Positions 1 through 5,167 of a DNA stretch of 5,167 bases are shown one piece after another. A program made the position numbers and the translations under genes. Origin of the DNA: Anaerolineales bacterium (GTDB lineage Bacteria; Chloroflexota; Anaerolineae; Anaerolineales; UBA4823); assembly GCA_020853835.1 (NCBI GenBank), contig JADYYC010000276.1, positions 1 to 5,167 on the forward strand, in the 5' to 3' direction. Numbering within the stretch: position 1 is the stretch's first letter; each line of letters begins with the position of its first letter. The notes beneath the pieces were generated by a model, which was not told the DNA's origin, ran no database searches, and was given only the letters and a program-made list of their open reading frames with translations.

Positions 1-1086
1 CGGGTAGGCGCCGTAGGCGTGCACGGTCTGGTACATGTGCACCGCGTTCTCGACCGGCACCGCGTCGTGCACTTCGCTCGACGAGCCGATGAAGATCCCG
101 CCCTGCGGCCCGATCTTCTCGATCAGCTCGAGCGTCTCGTCTTCCACGTCGCCCAGCGTGCCGTGCGGCAGGGTGTGGATGCAGCAAACGTTCCCGAAGA
201 GCAGCTTGTCGGGGTATTCCGCCCGGATCTCGAAGATGTCGTTGCAGCCGTTGCGCTCGATCGGGTTGAGCCCGTCGGCGCCGAGCTCTTCAAAGATGAG
301 CGGCAGGAACGAGCCGTACCGGCCGTCGGTGTGGTAGAGGAACTTCATCCCCTTCGCCTTGACCGGGTCGGAGATCCACCTCCAGCGCGGCAGGCCCTCT
401 TTGCGCACGAACTTGGGGTTGAAGATCGGCCCGGTGGAGCCGGAGATGTCCTCGCCCATGAAGAGCAGCGGCGTGTCGCTCACCTCGGCGTAAGCACGGG
501 CAATGTGCGCCGAGAACATGCCGGTGCAGTCCATGATGTGCGAGAGCAGCTCGGGGGCGTCGTAGATCGCCTGGGCGAACAGCTCCATGTCCATGTAGGA
601 ATAGGCGTCGGTGAGCGGCCCCTCGACCGCGCCGATAAAGACGATATCGTGCTCGGCGAGCCCCGACTGGATCTGGCGGATCACGGGCTGGTACCAGTCG
701 CGCACTTCCTCGTAGACGGGCAGCTTGGGCATTTTCTTCTCGAGCTCGGCCAAGGTCTTGAAGGGGCGCTTGGAGATCCAGGCCGTATCGCCCGCCTGGC
801 TCACCCCCCACTCGCTCGGATCCACCCCGAAAAAGCGGATCCAGTTGGTGATCTTGCCGCCCATCCAGTGGTTGACCGGGTCGTAGATCGAGCGCGTCAC
901 GTCCACGCCGATCCGCTTCCAGGCGACCGCGTTGACCTGGATCAGGTCTTCGAAGCTGTAGGTGCGGTTGAAATCGTAATCCCCGTGCTGCACCAGGATC
1001 TGCTGGTTGTCCAGGTAATCGTAAGTCTGGATGCGGTCGACCGGCTTCCAGTCCAGGCTGCGCTTGAACCGTTCCAGGTTGTTCAT
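1..1086 (-). CDS. Uroporphyrinogen decarboxylase (URO-D/MtaA-like) family protein, 3' end outside window
   Basis: The frame is open for 362 codons from ATG 1086 to the left edge with no stop. GGAGA (1098-1094) sits seven bases upstream of the ATG and fixes the start, 16 bases after the mutarotase stop. The N-terminus MNNLERFKRSLDWKPVDRI is the typical 'R...AL..k.pDRiP' opening of URO-D-fold proteins (PF01208). Further marks are GAVEGPLTDAY (152-162), GEDISGSTGPIFNP (211-224, the 'dD.g...gp..sP' segment), YHTDGRYGSFLPLI (251-264), GADGLNPIE (269-277), LLFGNVCCI (295-303), and GSSSEVHDAVPVENAVHMY (334-352) followed by YGAYP. That ending is usually very close to the C-terminus, so only a few residues should be missing. 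The family includes haem-pathway HemE and corrinoid/coenzyme M methyltransferases (MtaA, CmuA). This protein is unlikely to be HemE: it lacks the expected N-terminal RQAGR-type motif and sits in a sugar operon. Compared with the MtaA zinc motif H-x-C, it reads H252-T-D254, while C301 and C302 occur further on. The real function is unknown. Confidence 0.88.
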   Translation of the reverse strand, partial: MNNLERFKRSLDWKPVDRIQTYDYLDNQQILVQHGDYDFNRTYSFEDLIQVNAVAWKRIGVDVTRSIYDPVNHWMGGKITNWIRFFGVDPSEWGVSQAGDTAWISKRPFKTLAELEKKMPKLPVYEEVRDWYQPVIRQIQSGLAEHDIVFIGAVEGPLTDAYSYMDMELFAQAIYDAPELLSHIMDCTGMFSAHIARAYAEVSDTPLLFMGEDISGSTGPIFNPKFVRKEGLPRWRWISDPVKAKGMKFLYHTDGRYGSFLPLIFEELGADGLNPIERNGCNDIFEIRAEYPDKLLFGNVCCIHTLPHGTLGDVEDETLELIEKIGPQGGIFIGSSSEVHDAVPVENAVHMYQTVHAYGAYP

Positions 1087-1102
1087 TTCAATTTCTCCAG
1101 CG

Positions 1103-2080
1103 TCATGGCTGGGGCCGGCCGTCCAGCCCCAGCCGGACGGTCAACGTCCAGGTGTGAAAACCGCCCGGCGGGACGGTCTTGACGTGCCCCTTGCCGACCG
1201 CGAGCGCCAGGCCGTCGTACCAGGCGGTCATCGGCTCGGGGGCGGCGACGGTGTTTTCATTCAAAGCCCCCTCGTCCACCCACAGGCCCAAATAGGGCAG
1301 CTCTTCGGGGTTCCACTCGAAGCGCAGCCACTCCCCGCTCTCCTCGCGCAGCACCGCCGCCCAATCGGGGCGCGCCTCGGGCAGGGCGAAGAGCTTGCGC
1401 CCGCGCTTGAGGGTCGGCGGCCCGGTCAGGTCCAGCCGCACGGGTTTCCCGTCCACGCCGGTCGCCGCGGGCCAGTCGAAGCGCGTCTCGGGCGGGCCCC
1501 AGCCCCATTCCTCGCCGATGGTGTTGATCACCTGGCGCACCTGGGCGGGGAAGACCACCCGCCCCTGATCGCCGCACAGGAACTGCGGGTGCGCCGCCCA
1601 CAGATAGGGCAGCGGCTCGGGCTCGTGGTTCTCCAGGCGGTAGCGCAGCCGTAAGGCGGCCGGCTCGGGCAGGTCGGCCTGGCGGGTCAGGGTATAACGC
1701 AGCGCCTGCCCAGTCAGCTCCAGCGTGAGGCCTTCGGGAGCGGCCTGGCGCACCTGCCAGGGCAGCGTCCAGGCTTCGCCGTGGTCGGGCAGATCGACCC
1801 CATGACGGGGGCCCGCGCCGGGGTATTGACAGGCGGTGATGGTGGGGAACATCTCGTCCCAGCCGGCCATGTCCTGATCGGAATACAGGCTGCCGTAGGG
1901 AGGGCGACCGACCGTCCGCCCTCTTAACGGGCCGGAGAGCCATTCCAGCCCCGCCCGGCGGTCGACGAGCGAGACGATCTTTGCGCCCAGCTCGGGCGTC
2001 ATCGTAACGCTCAGCTCGGGGCTGGACAGGCGCCAGGCTTCGAACCCGTGCCATTCGGTTTTGGATAGCTGGGTGTGCAT
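1103..2080 (-). CDS. Aldose 1-epimerase (galactose mutarotase)-like protein
   Basis: This is a predicted cytoplasmic beta-sandwich enzyme of the aldose 1-epimerase family (PF01263 type), which interconverts alpha and beta anomers of free sugars, or is a carbohydrate-binding relative of it. It is 325 residues, within the family range of roughly 280-350. Visible marks in order are: GAKIVSLVDRRAGLEWL (about 32-48), the usual early strand pair; GWDEMFPT (73-80); LPDHGEAW (97-104), giving the first catalytic-type histidine, H100; AAHPQF (162-167), giving the second, H164; FEWNPEELPYLGLWVDEG (254-271); and PEPMTAWYDGL (281-291), where E282 is my best candidate for the catalytic base. The start ATG at 2080 has GGAG (2092-2089) eight bases upstream, in the 28-base gap after the permease. 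Its place directly behind a sugar importer suggests that it acts on the imported sugar. It belongs to a divergent branch rather than classical GalM, so activity as a mutarotase is likely but not certain. Confidence 0.85.
   Translation of the reverse strand: MHTQLSKTEWHGFEAWRLSSPELSVTMTPELGAKIVSLVDRRAGLEWLSGPLRGRTVGRPPYGSLYSDQDMAGWDEMFPTITACQYPGAGPRHGVDLPDHGEAWTLPWQVRQAAPEGLTLELTGQALRYTLTRQADLPEPAALRLRYRLENHEPEPLPYLWAAHPQFLCGDQGRVVFPAQVRQVINTIGEEWGWGPPETRFDWPAATGVDGKPVRLDLTGPPTLKRGRKLFALPEARPDWAAVLREESGEWLRFEWNPEELPYLGLWVDEGALNENTVAAPEPMTAWYDGLALAVGKGHVKTVPPGGFHTWTLTVRLGLDGRPQP
1107..1142 (-). repeat. Two overlapping, mutually exclusive inverted repeats at the mutarotase/URO-D gene junction
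   Basis: One inverted repeat pairs GGCTGGGGC (1107-1115) with GCCCCAGCC (1126-1134) across a 10-base loop. A second pairs CCGTCC (1119-1124) with GGACGG (1135-1140), extendable by a G-T and a G-C pair (to 1117/1142). The two share bases, so only one can form at a time. They occupy the last codons of the mutarotase gene, and the first ends about nine bases before the ribosome site (1098-1094) of the next gene. A role in modulating downstream translation is possible but unproven. GC-rich coding sequence can produce such stems by chance. Confidence 0.4.
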
Positions 2081-2108
2081 CGATCGGGCTCCATCAACGA
2101 GCGGCGGA

Positions 2109-3245
2109 TTAATCCTCGGCCGCGATGCGCGTGCGCGCCCGCTCGGCGCGCGCCTGGCGCCACTGCGATATGGCGACCGCCGCGATCAGCAGCATGCCCA
2201 GCGCCACGCGCTGGACAAAGGTGTTGAAACCGAGCAGGTTCATGCCGTTGTTTAGCACGCCGACCATGATCACCGCCAGGAAGGTGCCCAGGATGGTGCC
2301 CTTGCCGCCGGCGGTCGCCGCGCCGCCCAAGAAGACGGCCGTGATCGCTTGCAGCTCGAGCCCGTTGCCGTTGATCGGGTTGCCCGAGGTGGTGCGGGCG
2401 GTGAGCAGCACGCCCGCCAGCCCGGCGATCCCGCCCGAGAGCATGTACATCAGCACCCGCACGCGCGAGAGGTTGATGCCGGCCAGCCGTGCGGCGGTGT
2501 AGTTGCCGCCGATGGCGTAGATGGCGCGCCCGAAATCGGTGTAAGCCATGAGGATGTGCACCAGCACGGCCACGATCACCAGGATCACGGTCAGGATCGG
2601 GATGCCGGTCCAGTTCGACCCGCCCAGCGGGGGCACGGGTAAATTGGTCAGGAAGCGCCCCTGCGCCAGCCAGGTGAACTGCGGCTGGGTGAGCACGCCC
2701 ACGGGCTTGCCCTCGGGGGCGAGCAGGAACGCCACGCCTGCAAAGGCCGCCAGCGTGCCGAGCGTGGCGATGATCGGGTTGACCCGCAGCGCGGTGACGA
2801 TAAACCCGTTGACCGCGCCCACGATCACCCCGGCGATGATCCCCGCCAGCACCGCGATTACCACGCTGCCGGTCGGCAGGAAGGGCAGGGCTTCGCCCAC
2901 GCCCACGCCCACCAGCACCGAGGCGGCGACCACCGAGCCGACCGAGGCGATGGAACCGACCGAGATGTCGAGGGCGCCGGCGATGATCACGACCGTCTCG
3001 CCGATGGCGAGCAGCCCCACCACCACGATCGCCTGCGCCAGGCTGTTCATGATGTTCTGCCAGGAGAAGAACTTGTTCCCGCCTTCCATCCCAAACCAGC
3101 GGCTGACGACTGTCACCAGGAACACCAACGCGATCAGCGCAAAAAACAGCGAGAGGTTATCCGCGCCCACCGCGTGGATCACTTTCTGCAGCGCGCCGTC
3201 CTTTTTCATCGCCGGAGCGCTTGATGTTGTTGTAGCTTCGCTCAT
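2109..3245 (-). CDS. Sugar ABC transporter permease (RbsC/CUT2 type, BPD_transp_2 family)
   Basis: This inner-membrane protein would form the channel (probably as a homodimer) for the sugar importer. It has 378 residues, a little longer than the typical 320-350, with a polar N-terminal tail of about 30 residues. About eight to ten hydrophobic stretches are visible, near residues 31-48, 66-90, 97-115, 127-150, 156-175, 214-234, 263-283, 300-310, 317-337 and 342-360. Family motifs are clear: IIAGALDISVGS (about 87-98, the usual 'GGIDLSVGS' loop), VNGFIVTALRVNPIIATLGT (about 145-164), the cytoplasmic GRAIYAIGGNYTAARLAGI stretch (about 239-257) expected to contact the ATPase, and GGAATAGGKGTILGT (about 307-321). 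The start ATG has a strong ribosome site and overlaps the ATPase stop. A later in-frame ATG (codon 13) is less likely. Only one permease gene is seen, consistent with a homodimeric channel. Substrate specificity is unknown. Confidence 0.95.
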   Translation of the reverse strand: MSEATTTSSAPAMKKDGALQKVIHAVGADNLSLFFALIALVFLVTVVSRWFGMEGGNKFFSWQNIMNSLAQAIVVVGLLAIGETVVIIAGALDISVGSIASVGSVVAASVLVGVGVGEALPFLPTGSVVIAVLAGIIAGVIVGAVNGFIVTALRVNPIIATLGTLAAFAGVAFLLAPEGKPVGVLTQPQFTWLAQGRFLTNLPVPPLGGSNWTGIPILTVILVIVAVLVHILMAYTDFGRAIYAIGGNYTAARLAGINLSRVRVLMYMLSGGIAGLAGVLLTARTTSGNPINGNGLELQAITAVFLGGAATAGGKGTILGTFLAVIMVGVLNNGMNLLGFNTFVQRVALGMLLIAAVAISQWRQARAERARTRIAAED

Positions 3246-4855
3246 AATGTGCTACCCTCCAGGGTTGGTGTGACGGACCCGGGCAGGGCCGTCGAGGTCT
3301 TCTCGGTCATCGCGAGCTCGAGCACCGCTTCCTCGGTTGCGCTCGCCCCGGAGAGCTCTCCAGTGATCCGACCGTTCTGCATGACGTAAATCCGGTCCGC
3401 CAGGCCAAGCAGCTCTGGCAGTTCGGAGCTGATGAACATGATCGCCAGCCCTTCGTTGGCGAGGTCGTCCACCAGGCGGTAGATCTCGGCCTTGGCGCCC
3501 ACGTCGATGCCGCGCGTGGGTTCGTCCAGGATGAGCAGCTTTGGTTTGGCGGCCAGCCAGCGCGCCAGCACCACCTTCTGCTGGTTGCCGCCCGAAAGCT
3601 TGCCGGCCTCCTGCTCGAGCGAGGGCGTGCGCACGCGCAGCCGCTCGATAAAGCCGGACACGATCGAGCGCTCCAGCCTGCGCCGCACAAAGTGGAGCCA
3701 GCTCAGGCGCTTCAAGATCGCAAGCGAGGCGTTTTCGAGCACGCTGCGGATGAGCACCAGCCCCTCGCGCTTGCGATCCTCGGGCGCAAACCCAATCCCT
3801 TTGGAGATCGCGTCGTCGGGGCGGCGGATGTTGACGCTCTGCCCTTCGAGGTAGATGCGCCCGCCGTTGCGGGGGTACTCGCCAAAGATCACCTTGGCCA
3901 GCTCGGTGCGCCCGGCGCCGACCAGCCCGGCAAAGCCCACCACCTCGCCGGCGTTGATGTGCATGCTCACGTTATCGTGCCAGTTGCTGTATAACCCTTC
4001 GACGCGCAGCACCTCGCGCTCGGCGCCGGCGCGGTTGCGCTGGAACACGTCCGAGAGCTCGCGCCCCACCATGAGGCGCACGATCTCCGATTCGTTTAGT
4101 TCGGCGGCCGGTTTGACCGTGATCAGACGCCCGTCGCGCAGGATCGCCACCCGGTCGCACAGCCGCAGGATTTCATTGATGCGATGAGAAACATAAATGA
4201 TTGCCACGCCCTCGTCCCGCAGCCGCCGGACGAGCACAAACAGCCGCTCCACTTCTTCGTCGGTCAGCGAGGAGGTCGGCTCGTCGAGCGCGAGCACCCG
4301 CACGCCCGATTTCAACGCCCGCATGATCTCCACCAACTGGCGCTGGGCGGAGGAGAGCTCATCGCCCATCAAATGAGTCGGCAGGATGTCCTCGAAGCCG
4401 TACTCCCGCAGGTTCTGGCGCACCAGCTCGTCCATGCGCCGCCGGTGCAGCAGCCCGAAGCGCTTGGGCAGCTCTCCCACCCAAATGTTCTCGGCCACAT
4501 CCACGCCGGGGATGATCTCGGGCTCCTGGTAGATGACCCGGATGCCGGCGCGGTGCGCGTCGCGCGGGTTGGAAAACGCGATGCGCTGCCCGTCCAGGGT
4601 GATCGTGCCTGAATCGGGCTGGTAGTCGCCGTTCAAAATCTTCAACAGGGTCGATTTGCCCGCCCCGTTCTCGCCCATGAACGCCAGGATCTCGCCCGGG
4701 CGGATGTCCATCGAGACGTCGGTGAGCGCCTGCACGTTGGGAAAGGCTTTGCTCAGGTTGCGGATCTGCACCGTCCCATCCAGGAGCGCCTCGGGTGGGT
4801 TTTGCGCTTCATCGGTCATGGCCGGCTGCCTTTCTTGTCCATCTGGTTCGTTCAT
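3242..4855 (-). CDS. Sugar ABC transporter ATP-binding protein, two fused ATPase domains (RbsA/CUT2 type)
   Basis: This cytoplasmic ATPase would power monosaccharide import through the permease encoded next. It is 537 residues from ATG 4855, slightly longer than the roughly 500 usual for RbsA/XylG/MglA proteins because of short N- and C-terminal tails. Domain 1 (about residues 28-250) has Walker A GENGAGKST (61-69), Q-loop YQEPE (from 109), signature LSSAQ (167-171), Walker B VLALDEP (187-193) and switch histidine in SHR (223-225). Domain 2 (about 283-515) has a degenerate Walker A GLVGAGRTE (310-318, with R where K is expected), the family motif GFAPEDRKREG (about 355-365), signature LSGGNQQ (420-426) and Walker B LLILDEP (440-446). 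The switch position there reads SSE rather than SH. This asymmetry is normal for the CUT2 family. The stop TGA overlaps the permease ATG by four bases, indicating coupled translation. Alternative starts are GTG 4861 and ATG 4819. The family is certain; the sugar transported (ribose, xylose, rhamnose, galactose, inositol or other) is not determined. Confidence 0.95.
   Translation of the reverse strand: MNEPDGQERQPAMTDEAQNPPEALLDGTVQIRNLSKAFPNVQALTDVSMDIRPGEILAFMGENGAGKSTLLKILNGDYQPDSGTITLDGQRIAFSNPRDAHRAGIRVIYQEPEIIPGVDVAENIWVGELPKRFGLLHRRRMDELVRQNLREYGFEDILPTHLMGDELSSAQRQLVEIMRALKSGVRVLALDEPTSSLTDEEVERLFVLVRRLRDEGVAIIYVSHRINEILRLCDRVAILRDGRLITVKPAAELNESEIVRLMVGRELSDVFQRNRAGAEREVLRVEGLYSNWHDNVSMHINAGEVVGFAGLVGAGRTELAKVIFGEYPRNGGRIYLEGQSVNIRRPDDAISKGIGFAPEDRKREGLVLIRSVLENASLAILKRLSWLHFVRRRLERSIVSGFIERLRVRTPSLEQEAGKLSGGNQQKVVLARWLAAKPKLLILDEPTRGIDVGAKAEIYRLVDDLANEGLAIMFISSELPELLGLADRIYVMQNGRITGELSGASATEEAVLELAMTEKTSTALPGSVTPTLEGSTL
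3255..3260 (-). promoter_or_regulatory. Ribosome binding site of the permease gene, inside the ATPase coding end
   Basis: GGAGGG lies nine bases before the permease ATG (3245) and within the last codons of the ATPase gene. Together with the ATGA stop/start overlap at 3245-3242 it fixes the permease start and suggests that ribosomes ending the ATPase re-initiate on the permease. Confidence 0.8.
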
Positions 4856-4860
4856 CTGCA

Positions 4861-4866
4861 CCCCTT
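4861..4866 (-). promoter_or_regulatory. Ribosome binding site deciding the ATPase start
   Basis: On the minus strand AAGGGG is followed by five bases and then ATG (4855-4853). This supports ATG 4855 over the in-frame GTG at 4861, which would overlap the site itself. A second in-frame ATG at 4819 has a weaker GAAAGG (4834-4829) nine bases upstream and remains possible. It would give a protein 12 residues shorter, without loss of any conserved motif. Confidence 0.55.
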
Positions 4867-4884
4867 TACAGGCTGATCAGGGTC

Positions 4885-4914
4885 TGGGGATCCACAACCA
4901 GGTGTGGATCCCCA
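4885..4914 (-). promoter_or_regulatory. Intercistronic hairpin between receptor and ATPase genes
   Basis: A perfect inverted repeat has 12-base arms (TGGGGATCCACA at 4885-4896, TGTGGATCCCCA at 4903-4914) and a 6-base loop. It lies in the 72-base gap between the receptor stop and the ATPase start. Neither side is followed by a run of T in the direction of transcription, so it is not a standard intrinsic terminator. Strong hairpins at this place in binding-protein transporter operons are known to protect the upstream receptor mRNA from 3' exonucleases, or to reduce read-through, so that receptor is made in excess over membrane components. That role is inferred here. The structure itself is directly visible. 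Confidence 0.75.
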
Positions 4915-4927
4915 AGCCCCTATTATA

Positions 4928-5167
4928 TTACTGAGAACAGTTCCCGAGTGAGATCGGGTCGAGGATCGAACTGTAGTTGGTCGGGTCGACGATCGAGGTC
5001 GGGGCAAAGGTCATCGGCGGCGGGGTCACGCCGTTGACAACCGCGTCGTGCAGCACGGTCGCCGCCGTCCGTCCAACGTCCAAACCGGAGATGAACAGCG
5101 CCGCCTTGAAGCCCGTCGGCTGCCCGGCAGCCCACGGCTTGCAGGCTTCGTATGCGCCCAGGCCCAC
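4928..5167 (-). CDS. Sugar ABC transporter substrate-binding protein, C-terminal part (5' end outside window)
   Basis: This is the C-terminal 79 residues of a periplasmic or lipid-anchored sugar receptor that would deliver a monosaccharide to the membrane complex encoded downstream. The frame is open from the right edge and ends at TAA (4930-4928), so the N-terminus, including any signal peptide or lipobox, is not visible. The fragment starts GLGAYEACKPW, continues with a strand-helix unit (FKAALFISGLDVGRTAATVL), and ends with a PPPMTFAPTSIVDPTNY segment. That last part matches the usual end of Peripla_BP_4-type (RbsB/LsrB/RhaS-like) receptors, where a P-rich loop is followed by a 'T.IV...NY' strand. 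The call rests on this pattern and on the ATPase and permease genes that follow, the standard order for CUT2 transporters. Two cysteines (ACKPW and NCSQ) lie near the fragment's ends. The sugar specificity cannot be read from this part. The GTG at the window edge should not be taken as a start codon. Confidence 0.85.
   Translation of the reverse strand: MGLGAYEACKPWAAGQPTGFKAALFISGLDVGRTAATVLHDAVVNGVTPPPMTFAPTSIVDPTNYSSILDPISLGNCSQ

Noticed and set aside
310..318. Possible inactivating mutations in the second ATPase domain (R for K in Walker A, SS for SH); the coordinates given here are protein residues 310-318, about bases 3902-3928
   Set aside because: These changes are a regular feature of RbsA/CUT2 ATPases, whose second domain is normally degenerate, so they do not indicate a broken gene.
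290..811. A 173-codon minus-strand open frame
   Set aside because: It is a frame-shifted shadow within the URO-D-like gene. The correct minus-strand frame is open from 1086 to the window edge and carries the conserved motifs.
1085..1106. Seven-codon ATG frame at 1106 overlapping the mutarotase stop
   Set aside because: It has no suitable ribosome site, it overlaps the ribosome site of the URO-D-like gene, and such tiny frames arise by chance.
19..1182. A 387-codon plus-strand open frame
   Set aside because: It lies antisense to the URO-D-like gene and runs into the mutarotase gene. Its translation is rich in R, H, V, D and L with no recognisable domain, as expected for the shadow of a GC-rich gene, while the minus-strand frame has clear family motifs.
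1257..2054. A 265-codon minus-strand open frame
   Set aside because: It is an Arg/Ala/Gly-rich alternate frame of the mutarotase-like gene with no motifs of its own.
2548..3273. A 241-codon plus-strand open frame
   Set aside because: It is antisense to the permease. Its Thr/Ser/Ala/Pro-rich composition mirrors the hydrophobic codons of the permease, and no domain is visible.
4184..4612. A 142-codon plus-strand open frame
   Set aside because: It is antisense to the first ATPase domain, whose Walker and signature motifs are intact on the minus strand.
4885..4914. Intrinsic terminator ending the receptor transcript
   Set aside because: The stem is strong, but the bases after it on the minus strand (GACCCTGATCAG) have no T-run, so a standard Rho-independent terminator is not supported.
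5118..5132. Inverted repeat ggctgcc/ggcagcc within the receptor gene
   Set aside because: The arms are separated by a single base, which cannot form a hairpin loop with all pairs, and it lies in coding sequence where GC-rich codons explain it.

Overview
This GC-rich bacterial window carries one co-directional gene cluster, read entirely on the minus strand (right to left). In transcription order it holds: the 3' end of a sugar-binding protein gene, a two-domain sugar ABC transporter ATPase, an RbsC-type permease, an aldose 1-epimerase (mutarotase)-like protein, and a uroporphyrinogen-decarboxylase-family (URO-D/MtaA-like) protein that runs off the left edge. The first and last genes are partial and the other three are complete. 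Gaps are short (72, -4, 28 and 16 bases), so the five genes very probably form one operon whose promoter lies beyond the right edge. No stretch over 300 bases lacks a gene, and I see no rRNA, tRNA, CRISPR array or mobile element.

Right to left: 5167-4928 encodes the last 79 residues of a periplasmic-binding-protein-like sugar receptor. The 72-base gap that follows contains a perfect 12-bp inverted repeat with no T-tract, which fits an mRNA-stabilising or partial-termination hairpin of the kind often found after highly expressed receptor genes. Positions 4855-3242 encode the ATPase, whose stop overlaps the permease start (ATGA). Positions 3245-2109 encode the permease, 2080-1103 the mutarotase-like enzyme, and 1086-1 the URO-D-like protein, which is missing probably only a few C-terminal residues.

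The receptor, ATPase and permease together are a CUT2/ribose-type monosaccharide importer (RbsB/RbsA/RbsC organisation). The mutarotase-like protein would interconvert anomers of the imported sugar. The URO-D-like protein is the odd member: its fold family includes haem-pathway decarboxylases and corrinoid/coenzyme M methyltransferases, and its role beside sugar importers is not established. The sugar cannot be named from this window.

The organism is a GC-rich bacterium. The mix of a CUT2 importer, a mutarotase and a URO-D-like protein resembles sugar loci of Chloroflexota (Anaerolineae-like) and some other environmental phyla, but that is a weak impression from gene content. Long open frames on the plus strand (for example 19-1182 and 2548-3273) are antisense shadows of the real genes.
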